Assembly: GCA_037349315.1 (NCBI GenBank)
Contig: JBAIAC010000023.1
Coordinates: 36,122,501-36,186,500 of the forward strand
DNA length: 64,000 bases
From: Chelydra serpentina
Taxonomy: Eukaryota > Chordata > Testudines > Chelydridae
Direction of reading: 5' to 3'
Part shown: positions 10,848 through 19,749 of the stretch, piece by piece
Numbering within the stretch: the stretch's first letter is position 1
Layout of the letters: each line of letters opens with the position of its first letter
Translations under genes and position numbers: made by a program
The notes under the pieces: model-generated
Database searches by the model: none
Seen by the model: the letters and a program-made list of their open reading frames with translations, nothing else
Told to the model about the DNA's origin: nothing

Positions 10848-12525
10848 TCAGCTGTCGTTAAGACTGCGCCGATCACAACACGTCTGCCATTCTTCTCGCA
10901 CTCTTGCCTTTCTTCTCCACGTTCATCCGAAACGTTTAACAATGTCATCTTCCCATCTTCTTGGAGGCCGACCAGGGGGTCTTTTCTGTTCTCGCGGGTA
11001 CCACTCAGCAATGATTGCGGTCCACCTGTTATCCGTGAGCCGTGCTGTGTGGCCCGCCCATCGCATCTTGTTATGTCTGCTTTCCACGACAATATCTTTC
11101 ACACCGCTGCGTTCTCTGATGATTTCATTTGGTATACGATCCAGAAGGGAGATTCCCAACATAGCTCGTTCCATTGCCCTTTCAGCTACCAACAGCCATT
11201 GCTCTTCTCTCTTCGTCAGTGCCCACGTTTCACTGCCATACAGCATGGCTGGCAGCACTGCTGAATTGAAAATATTTTTACGTGTGGTCTTGTTAATTTT
11301 TCCTTTGAGGACGTCCTTGATGGAATTAAATGCACACCATCCTGCCCGAATCCTTCACGAGAGTTCTCCGTTCAGGTCTTGGCGCATATTAACTTCTTGG
11401 CCCAAATATATGTACTGTTCCACTTCTTCGATGTCTTCTCCTGTTACCGTTATTCGGGCTTTTCGTAAGATGTCTGATCGCATATATTTCATTTTGCAGT
11501 GGTTCATTTTCAGGCCGACCTGACTACTTTTCTTGTCGAGTCTTCGTAGCATGCTCTGCAGTTGGTTGGTGCTTTCGGCAATTAGTACAATGTCGTCTGC
11601 AAATCTGAGATGAGATAATCTCTCTCCGTTTATGTTGACACCACTCCTCCAATTGATCTTGTTCATAACCATTTCGAGGCAGGCGGTGAATAGTTTCGGT
11701 GAAATTGTATCTCCTTGCTTTACGCCTTTCTCGATTGGGATGCGGAGGGGAGTTTCAAGGAGAGTAATGTCTGTTGTACATCCAGTATTCACTTCCTTCA
11801 ACAAACTAATGTACTGCGTGTTAATGCCCTGCTCTGTGAGCGCCTTTAATATTGTGTTAAACTCAACGCTATCAAAGGCCTTTTCATAGTCGACAAAAGC
11901 AATGCACAGCGGGAGTTTGTATTCCCTCGCTCTTTCTAGGAGCTGGATAAGGGTAAATATATGGTCGATTGTACTGAAATTTCTTTGAAACCCTGCCTGC
12001 TCTCTCGGCTGTTGTTCATCCAGACTCTGCGAAAGTCGATTCGTTATCACCTTTGTGAAGAGCTTGTAGATATGAGAGAGCAGGCATATAGGGCGGTAGT
12101 TCTTAAGATTTTCTCGATCACCCTTCTTGTGCAGCAAGATGGTATTCGACTCCTTCCAGCTTGATGGTATTTTTCCTTCTTCAAGATATCGACTGAATCT
12201 TAAAGCGAGGGCCTTCCAAAGTTTTTCGCCTCCTGCATAAATCATTTCTGACGTTATTCCATCTTTGCCTGGAGCTTTTCCCTTCTTCATCTGGTGTAGT
12301 GCGCTTTGGACTTCGCTGACGATTATTGGGGGGACGCGTTCTTCTGACTCTTCGAGGGTTGGGAGGGGGACGTTGATTCTTGATTTCAACAGTTCTGTAT
12401 AGAAGTCCTTGAAGACCTCCTCCATCCCTGCTCTGTCGATTACTGTCTCTCCATCCTTGTTCTTCAATGCTGTTACGCTCAATCTATACTGCGTCAATTC
12501 CCGCTTGCATGTCCTGAGGCTCTTG
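10848..12525 (-). pseudogene. RTE reverse transcriptase and C-terminal domain (3' half of the element ORF)
   Basis: The minus-strand frame runs unbroken from 12593 to a TGA at 11355-11357. The first 23 residues of that 412-residue frame are read from the inverted leader and are not native. Reverse transcriptase landmarks, numbered in it: APGKDG (107-112), NYRPICLL (165-172), FVDYEKAFD (233-241, motif A), GVKQGD (290-295, motif B) and FADD (331-334, motif C; 11592-11603). The metal-binding aspartates are intact. The same frame continues past the stop with GSETWALTKREEQWLL, KMRWAGHTARLTDNRWT and GRPPRRWEDD, the C-terminal region of RTE proteins. It meets a second TGA at 10923-10925 and ends at TGA 10848-10850. 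Function in life would be target-primed reverse transcription. Confidence 0.9.
12461..12525 (-). repeat. 65-bp inverted duplicate at the twin-priming junction (inner copy)
   Basis: The reverse complement of this segment equals 13750-13814 at all 65 positions, and the match stops abruptly at both edges. It encodes the SLRTCKRELTQYRLSVTALK stretch in both halves, so the two cDNA strands overlapped by 65 bases when they were joined. Confidence 0.95.
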
Positions 12526-12607
12526 AAGTTAACGGCTAAAACAACACGAGTAAATACACGTTCTACGGTGGCGGAGCGGAAATTGAGCGACAAGAGGTTG
12601 CTAAAAA

Positions 12608-13814
12608 ATGTCAGGTGCTAGGCCAACATGGAAAAGGACAATCCTCGCTGTGTGTACTTACAATTGTAGGTCACTGGCAAAAGAGGAAACTTTAAACCAT
12701 CTGATGGAGGAGAAGAAAAGGATAAAATGCGATATTCTCGGTGTCTGCGAAACCCAACGAAAGAAGGAGTTGGAAGTCAACTGGAAGGATGGAAGTGCTG
12801 TGAGGCTCGGAAAGGGAGATGGCGCTAGAAATGTTGGAGGAGTTGGATTTATCATCAATAAAGATTGGTCTTCGAAAGTCATATCATGCCAGCTAACATC
12901 ATCACGTATCGGTGTGCTGCATCTTCAGATGGAGTCAAAAGCCACCCTCAAGGTCATCCAGGCCTACGCTCCCACAAGTGCAAGTGAGGACGAAGAAGTG
13001 AAAGAATTCTACTGAGAGCTTGAAAGAGCTCTCGCGCAAAAGTCCACTTACACTGTCAAGATGGGAGATTTCAACGCCAAGGTCGGGTGAGGGAAAGCTG
13101 ACGAAAAGTTCATAGGGAGATACGGCAGCGGCGAAAGGAATGAAAGAGGAGAGAGGCTGGTAGCGATGGCAGAAATGAAAGAACTGTACATGGCAAACAC
13201 CTGGTACAAAAAGATGATTTCAAGAAGGTGGACATGGATCGCACCAAACGCGAAGAGTAAGAATGAAATCGACTATATTTTAGTCAATAAAAGGGGCATC
13301 ATTCAAGACGTCTCTATGGTGCAGCCATTCAACACCGGCAGTGACCATCGCCTGCTTAGAGCGAAGTTGATTTTCGACGAAGCGGTGGAAAAGAAGGCGT
13401 TACAGATGGCAAACAGGAAACAGCAGCCGAAGACATTCGATGAAGCAAAGCTGAAAAAAGCGATTTCTGGGTTTGACTGGAGCCAGATGGAAAAGTGTGA
13501 TGAGGACTATAGTATCTTTGCTGACAAGTTGAGATGTTGCATAAAAGCAGCTGAAATTAAAAAGCTGAAGAAGGCGAAGGGAAGAATCTCGATTGAAACG
13601 AAAAGCTTGTTGGAGAAGCGGAGAAACATGAAAAGGAGCTCGGATAACAACCTCGAGTACTCCATTCTGCACAAGCTTATACGGCAAAAACTGAAGGATG
13701 ACTTCGAGAACTTCCAGAAAGAAAAGCTCCTTAAAACAGCTGAATCACGCAAGAGCCTCAGGACATGCAAGCGGGAATTGACGCAGTATAGATTGAGCGT
13801 AACAGCATTGAAGA
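12608..13814 (+). pseudogene. RTE APE-type endonuclease and linker (5' half of the element ORF)
   Basis: The frame starts at ATG 12608 after an 82-base leader. It shows an exonuclease-endonuclease-phosphatase fold: TYNCRSL (Asn19), CETQ (Glu48), NVGGVGF, GDFNA (near 13062), EIDYIL and GSDHRLL (Asp-His at 13343-13348), so the catalytic set is present. Two in-frame TGA codons, at 13013-13015 and 13088-13090, break it without shifting frame. After about 13380 comes a lysine-rich linker that leads into the reverse transcriptase of the other half. The domain nicks target DNA to prime reverse transcription. The host-side stop after 13814 lies in the target duplication. Confidence 0.9.
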
Positions 13815-13823
13815 GCTATTGAT
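13813..13823. repeat. RTE insertion target-site duplication, right copy
   Basis: Exact repeat of 10809-10819. It places the outer edge of the inverted 5' segment at 13812-13814. Confidence 0.85.
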
Positions 13824-14560
13824 ATGCTACACAAATGCCATGTAGGATATAACTATAGACCGAATGCCTGGTTTATAAAAACACCTTAGCATCACTGTGC
13901 AAAACTCCACTATACTAATCAAATATTTCAAAAGGAAATGAAGTCATATCGGCAAGGTGTGTTTGTGTGCTTCATATAGGTGGATCTGTTGTATGTCATA
14001 ATTTTTTCCCCCGACCAAGTCTGAGCTCTATGTTCCCTCATCTTTGATTTCTAGTCGCTTCATTCTCCTGGCAATCTCTTTCCAGTTCGTTGTGTCTGTA
14101 GCTGCTAGGCTTTTCCGTCTGGTCAAAAGATTGAGATTCACGTCCTTTCAGACACTGGCATTGCATCCATTCCATGCAATGGCTGGCGAGAGGAACAGTG
14201 TTGTTTGCACTCCCTCTGGACTAGTGCATGATTGGCATGATGCATCCTAGCTACCACTGCCAAGTGAGCCTATTACGTTCGGTAATAAAGGGAAATGAAA
14301 AGAAAATTAAGTATAATCTGCTTCAGAAGCTGGCCTTTACTGAACCAGCAGGCTGAAAATCTGTCTACGTTCCTACACCTCTCCACTGAATTGTGGATAA
14401 GACATTGACATGTGAATGGCAAGGCAAAGGTATAGCCAAGTGAGTCTTTTCCTGAATACAATTTCCTTTCTCTTGCCCTCAGTAGAAAGCTAGTGGCATC
14501 TCATATGATCTAAGCAGGATGTTTCATCACCTAAAGGGAGTGATGCACAAACCTGGAAGG
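13824..14560. other. Unassigned sequence right of the RTE
   Basis: No recognisable exon or repeat. Removing the RTE joins this to the sequence ending at 10819. Confidence 0.5.
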
Positions 14561-15277
14561 TAGAGCTGGGCAGAAACATTCCAACTAAACATTTTTCCTT
14601 TGGAAAAAGCTAATTTGTCGAAATTGAACCATTCCAGGGGCAATGTTCCCTCTCATTTTTGACAGGCCATGTGCGCAAAAAAATTCTTCTATACAAATTG
14701 TTGTGCTTATGCTCACATTTTTGTGCATGCAGTGTTTCGCCGTGTGCGCAGGGTTTAGGATCTGTGTGCGCGCACACAGCTTAGAGGGAACAGTGTCCAG
14801 GGGACAATGCTTCCTTCAATGAAACTGTAAGAGAGACCATGCAAGAGTCCAAAGCCTGCCTGGTTTCCTGACAGTTTGCCTACCCGGTGGGCTGCTGGGG
14901 AGTCCTGGCTCCAAATCTCCCAGGCTCACACCTGTTTGGCAGCCCATGCTCCCTTGGTCTCCAGAGTCCCCGGATTCCTGTCAGGTGGACTCTACTGGAG
15001 CTTGGGCTCCAGTATTCACAGGCACCTGGCTTCTCAATAGACAGGAGCCCTGGCTCCCCAAGTTGCCCATCTCTCTGCCTGGATGGCTGTCAGGACTCCG
15101 GGCAGCTCAGGGAGCCTTGAAAATGTTTCAAAAAGTTAAAACAAAATGTCATGTCTTCTAAAACAAAGTTTTGGAATTCCAATTCCACAGGGAACTTTGG
15201 TTCTGTTTCAGAATGATCTTTTTTTCAGTGTTGGAATTTCCTGCAGAAGAAGGAATTCCAGTTTGCTGCTAGCTCTA
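14561..15277. mobile_element. GAGCTGG-family MITE-like element with nested hAT
   Basis: Left end TAGAGCTGGGCAGAAAC and inverted right end TAGAGCTAGCAGCAAAC match over most of 17 bases. The interior has AAATGTTTC / GAAACATT blocks. It is interrupted by the hAT-type element at 14641-14795. The GC-rich middle (about 14880-15115) may be another, unrecognised insertion. Confidence 0.55.
14641..14795. mobile_element. Short hAT-type MITE with exact 8-bp duplication
   Basis: Ends are CAATGTTCCCTCTCATTTTT on the left and, inverted, CACTGTTCCCTCTAAGCTGT on the right. The flanking octamer TCCAGGGG is identical at 14633-14640 and 14796-14803, the signature of hAT integration. At 155 bp it has no coding capacity. 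Its interior is rich in TGTGCGC / GCGCACA inverted motifs. Confidence 0.85.
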
Positions 15278-15284
15278 CTCAAAA

Positions 15285-18235
15285 GGTTAAGAGCCAGATC
15301 TTCACCTGATATCAATTGATGGTGCCCCATTGAAGGCAATGGAGCTATGCAAGCTAACACCAGCTTATGGCCCAAGGAATTTTGGCTTGGGTTGATGGGA
15401 GCTTATATGAGAGCTGAGATCTAACATAGGCACATAATGTATATATATATATTACTTTCTTTGGCATCTGGATCCCAGAACCATATTTCCAAATGTCCTT
15501 TTCTTTGTGGGAGCTCTTCTATTTTACCCATAGCTCTCTAGGTAAATCTAAAAGCTTGTGGACTGTATACTTCTCATTTGACACACATCCCTGCAAGCTG
15601 TTCAGTTTGAATCTGTTCAGCCGCAGGTCGGATGGTGCTACCACAAAGGCAAGTTAGTACAGACCTACACAAGCATTTCAGGCTGTATCTGGTCCCAACC
15701 CACGTCCCATTGACGTGAATGGAAAAACTCCATTTGGCTTGAGTAGGAGCTGGATCAGGCTGGATTCAGGTTTGGTTTAGCCATCCAAAAGTTCAGAGAG
15801 TTCTCCAAACAATTCAGATCTCTTGAGTCTGCACAATTGGCCTGGGTATTGTATTTAGTAAGATCAAGCTTTACTTTCAAGTTTTGTGCCACTATTATTT
15901 CCAGTCAAAGCTGTGAATACTGCAGGAACAGCCTTTCTCAGGGTATTCCAGCACTGCGAGTCCTAGAAGGTAACTGGAAATAGGAAAAAAACAAACTTTT
16001 TAAAAAGGTTTGAGTGTAGAAGTAGATAAAGGTTGCAAGGAGGGGGATTCTTTTTTCTTACTGTCCATTTTAATCTGTCTTTTTGAGAGACAAATCAGGC
16101 ATTTTACCTGCTAGCACAATCACTACATTGTATTTGTCATCTGGGACAATGGCTCATAGTTACTTCTGACTCAGTTGAAACTACACTCCATCTTAACCGT
16201 ATACATTAATAGTTATATGTCTATTGCAATCAGCTCCTCTTCCACTGCAGTACTGCTGCTCTGTTATTAACAATATTTCAACCCACATCTCCAGAGGCTA
16301 TGACAAAGACATATAAAATAATGATCTAGTGGAGGCCAGCTGCATGTTCCTCATCTTACCATAGAGCACAAGGATGAGAAATCTGATCAATCTAAAAAGG
16401 CTGCAAAACTGATCTGGACTGAAGGAAGCACTTTGTCTCATTTAACAGTTTCTAATCGGATTGTGGAATCAATGGCTGCATCTGCAGAGTGGTGGAAGAA
16501 TGAGGTCATATTTTCAGCACTGGTATTTTTATGTAGGGTGTGGTGACATTCATATCCTAAAAGCATGTTTAAAATAACATTACATGGGAGTGTTTTGTTC
16601 AAAAGGAAAGTGGAGATGGGAGGTAGAGTTCCAAATGAGGCCATTGACGGAGCTGTTCATTGTGGTTCCTAACCTGGCAGGCCAGCAATGCTGCTCTGGG
16701 AAGAAGGATGAATGGGCTTTGAGACCCTAAAAAAATGGAGGGGGCAGGAAAACTGACCCAGGAATAAGAAAAAGGAGTGAGACGCAAGGCTGTGAAGGTG
16801 TGAGGAGTCCACTGGACCTTTCAACGTTCCTGGGGGACTGTGCCCCCTTACTTAGACTGTGGGACAGTCAGAGAAGTACAACCCAACGGGGATTGGGAAC
16901 AATTCAAAGCTGGGGAGAGCTATGTCTGGGAGAGTTAGTCACCATGAAAATTTACTGTATCTGATTGTTCCCATCTTATTTCAAAGAAGTTCTGCTCAGC
17001 TTCTCAAGGGAGTGTTTCTGTGCTTGTCTGTCCTTCTGTGGCAGCCTCATCATTCTCCTGAGTAAGGACTACGTTAGTCTAGTGCTGCTGATGCAAGATT
17101 CTTCTGGGGAGACATACGCTGATCCCCCATCTCAGCAACTGCGATCCCCAATGTATTTGCAGAAGCTCCTGCTGCCCTTTTAACCCCGGGCTCCTTTGCA
17201 CTGCAACAATATAACAGTCTAATGGTATAAGGATATTAAATTAAGGATTCAAAACTGATGCACTCCAATGAAGTATCTGCAGTTCCACCAGCTAACCTGA
17301 TATAAGAGATCTTCATGTTTTAATCTTCATGTTTCAAGGCATCAACTATTTATCATCTGGAGTCAAGAAGGAGTTTTCCTTCTGGTACAGCCTTTCACAA
17401 TTGTCGATCAAATACTGAGTGTAGAGCTAGACACATAGGCCCCATATTTCAGCATCCTGCCTTTGACAATGTGGCCCAACGGTCTGTTCTGGGATGATGT
17501 TTCTTGTGTTTCTATATTATATTCCACTCAAGTGCAGCCATTTGATTTCATTTCCATTAGCACAGTAATGCAGTGGAGCCCTGTACTTTTCAAACAATTT
17601 ATTTACCCTTTTTCCCCCCCTGAGATTAGTGCGCTCACATGCAAAGTGCAAGTAAACACGTCCACTGCTAGGCAACCTGCCTTTTATCTGAAAGGTTAGC
17701 ATTCCCATCTGTGCCTTTTTGGGGGTAATAATGATGACAATGGCCTGGATCTAAGCCTTTTATCAATGAACAGCACGGCAAGTCTATTTGTTTGAGCCCT
17801 CACTGACACCCACAGTTTCTCTAATTCAGTCTGACAGATTCAGGCCATGCTCCAGATCTCACAAAAGAGACAGGCGGGTATTGATCCTCCTGTTGGTGGT
17901 GGTGATTTACTGCTTCATTCCTTTAGCAAATGTTAAAAAAAAAAAAAAAAAACGGGAGGTCACAGCTGCAGGCTGGCAAAGTGCAGAGCAGTGTCTTTCT
18001 TCCCCTTCTGCCCCACTCTTTATCTCTTACTTTCTGATTCACAGGGCTTTGGAAACAAAAATCAGAAACCTATGAAGTGGTGATGATCTGAAAGGACCTA
18101 AAGGGATTTGGTGCCAAACGTGCTTCACATTCCGACTTTTGAGCAAAAGTCTCCCGAAACATGGTTCAAAGAAACAGCTGATTTTTATAAGGCATGTTTG
18201 TAATCTAACAGAGGTATTGCTACCCGTGGGTTAAG
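15285..18235. other. Mostly unassigned; one short hairpin element and an A-run
   Basis: Near 15291-15378 lies a diverged copy of the short palindromic family that starts GGGCCAGAT and ends ATGGCCC. A run of 17-18 A occurs at about 17935-17953 and a short TA run near 15440. The remaining frames (for example 17788-18075) show no domain. No exon recognised. Confidence 0.45.
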
Positions 18236-18239
18236 CCAA

Positions 18240-18720
18240 AAGACTGTCATAGGATCTGTTTTCCCTACCTAAGTCTGCCACTGACTCACTTGAGACCTTG
18301 AGTCAAATCACTTGACCTGAGGCACTGTGGGCTAGTGGATAGGGCACTTCGGGGAGGGATAGCTTAGTGGTTTGAGCATTGGCCTGCTAAACCCAGGGTT
18401 GTGAGTTCAATCCTTGAGGGGGCCATTTAGGGATCTGGGGCAAAAATTGGGGATTGGTCCTGCTTTGAGCAGGGGGTTGGACTAGATGACCTCCTAAGGT
18501 CCCTTTCAACCCTGATAGTCTATGGGAGCCAGGAGACCAAGATTCTATTTCTGGTTCAGCCACTGCCCAGCTGTATGACCCTGGGCAAATCATGTCACAT
18601 CTTTGCCTCTGTTTCCCTTCCCATCCTTTGTCTGTTTCAACTGGAAGCTCTTCAGCATGGGGATCACCACCTATTGTGTGTGGTGGGGGTGGGGGGGAGG
18701 TGTGCGATACCCAACACAAT
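18240..18720 (+). repeat. Two MIR-like SINE segments, second split by a SINE
   Basis: The first, about 18255-18320, shows GTCTGCCACTGACTCACTTG and CAAATCACTTGACC. The second starts GGGCTAGTGGATAGGGCACT (18330-18349) and resumes after the inserted SINE with GGGAGCCAGGAGACCAAGAT, TCAGCCACTGCCCAGCTGTA and CCTGGGCAAATCATGTCACA. Both are plus-oriented MIR-type sequences. Confidence 0.65.
18351..18526 (+). mobile_element. tRNA-derived SINE inserted in a MIR
   Basis: A complete copy. It has the head GGGGAGGGATAGCTTAGTGG with A box, the B box GTTGTGAGTTCAATCC (18400-18415), the body ATTTAGGGATCTGGGGCA and GGACTAGATGACCTCC, and the CR1-like end TCTATGG. It interrupts a MIR copy exactly between GGGCACTTC and TATGGGAGCC. 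I see no convincing target duplication. Confidence 0.85.
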
Positions 18721-18729
18721 GGGGCACCT

Positions 18730-19085
18730 CAAGGTGCAACTGTAATATAAATAGTGATGATAAACTCCATCCTCCAGCCAATGCATTTTTGCTCAGGAGA
18801 GGAGGGGGAAGGAGGGAGCAGAAAGAGTGCAGCTGCTGACAGGACCTGCTCTTTTCCCTCCTTCCCCCATCCACTTGTGTCAGGTCCTCAAGGACCTTTC
18901 TCCTCCTCGGAGGGGCAAGAAGGAGCTAGGGACCTAGAGCTGTTAGAGCATGTAGTACAGGCACAGGGAGGCTGACAACTCAATGCAGTAGAGTTCAGAG
19001 CTCCTCAGAGAAGGGCAGAACCATAGACAGTCACCCTCTTTAATGGGCTCTAGCATTGCTAGCAGTATGTCAATACCCTATTTGC
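18730..19085. other. Unassigned sequence
   Basis: Contains a GGGAGG-rich purine stretch (18797-18820). No exon or repeat family recognised. Confidence 0.45.
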
Positions 19086-19088
19086 TTG

Positions 19089-19250
19089 TAGAATCACAGA
19101 AGATTAGGGTTGGAAGAGACTTCAGGATATCATCTAGACCAACCCCCTGCTCAAAGCAGGACCAACCCCCTGCTCAAAGCAGGACCAACCCCCTGCTCAA
19201 AGCAGGACCAACCCCAACGAAATCATCCCAGCCAGGGCTTTGTCAAAAAC
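19089..19250 (-). mobile_element. SINE/CR1-type 3' tail with internal triplication
   Basis: On the minus strand this is the terminal part of a CR1-tailed SINE: + strand GAATCACAGAAGATTAGGGT, CATCTAGACC, CCCTGCTCAAAGCAGG, then TCATCCCAGCCAGGGCTTTG. It carries the tandem triplication listed separately. The copy at 56833-56945 has the same body without triplication. Confidence 0.7.
19138..19215. repeat. 23-bp perfect tandem triplication inside a SINE tail
   Basis: Three identical 23-bp units (19138-19160, 19161-19183, 19184-19206) followed by 9 bases of a fourth. Each unit contains the palindromic block CCTGCTCAAAGCAGG. Other SINE copies in this window have one unit. Confidence 0.95.
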
Positions 19251-19480
19251 ATAATTTTCCATCAAAAACTTTATTTTTATGGAAACATTTTGACCAGCCC
19301 CAATGTGCAACAGCTTATAGAGCCAGGTGAAAAGCGGGCACCTATTTCCAAATGTATTCAAAACATTAAAATCAATTATTCACAAATATTTTATTATTAT
19401 TCACCCATCTCTACTCATCCTCCCTGCTGGTGGTGAAAGAGTTCCATCCTGATTGCTTGGAGAAGCATGAGCTCCCACTA

Positions 19481-19746
19481 GGGATATGTCTACACTGCAA
19501 TTAAAATTCTGCTGCTGGTCCATTCCAGCTGACTTGGGCTCACGGAGCTCAGGCTACAGGGCTGTTTCATTGCAGTGTAGACTTCCGGGCTCAGGCTGAG
19601 CTCTGGGACCCTCCCACCTCACAGGGTCCCAAATCCTGGGCTCCAACCCAAGCCTGGAAGTCTACACTGCAATGAAACAGCCCCGTAGCCCAAGCCAGCC
19701 GGCACAGGCCAGAGGCAGGTGTCTAATTGCAGTGTAGATATATCCC
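19481..19746. mobile_element. Snap-back MITE flanked by TA
   Basis: Ends GGGATATGTCTACACTGCAA and, inverted, GGGATATATCTACACTGCAA match at 19 of 20. Each end is bordered by TA (19479-19480 and 19747-19748), which fits a Tc1/mariner-like target but is weak evidence alone. The middle (19559-19682) is a second large inverted repeat with arms GGGCTGTTTCATTGCAGTGT and its reverse complement. The whole element can therefore fold on itself. A related partial copy is at 21560-21697. Confidence 0.75.
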
Positions 19747-19749
19747 TAG

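Larger units (their letters stand above)
10809..13823 (-). mobile_element. RTE-clade LINE, nearly full length, 5'-inverted by twin priming
   Basis: The element's 3' part (about 10820-12525) lies on the minus strand and its 5' part (12526-13812) on the plus strand, head to head. The halves overlap by a 65-bp segment present in both (12461-12525 and 13750-13814, inverted, identical). An 11-bp direct repeat brackets the block. Together the halves cover about 2.9 kb, close to a complete RTE element, with a short 5' leader (12526-12607). The 3' untranslated tail is only about 30 bases, ending in repeated GATTCAGGT / GATCCAGGT. A short 3' tail made of short repeats rather than poly(A) is typical of RTE. 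Coding lesions seen: four in-frame TGA codons. Confidence 0.9.

Noticed and set aside
11355..12593. 412-residue minus frame as a host gene
   Set aside because: It is the reverse transcriptase half of a LINE; its first residues come from the inverted leader and it sits between target duplications.
13166..13822. 218-residue plus frame as an independent gene
   Set aside because: It continues the RTE endonuclease frame after an in-frame TGA, without a start of its own.
18351..18526. tRNA genes at the SINE heads (also 7998, 21698, 41796, 62083)
   Set aside because: A and B boxes are present but the cloverleaf is not, and each head is joined to the same SINE body and CR1-like tail.
19138..19215. 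CRISPR-like array
   Set aside because: Units are contiguous with no spacers and lie in a vertebrate SINE tail.
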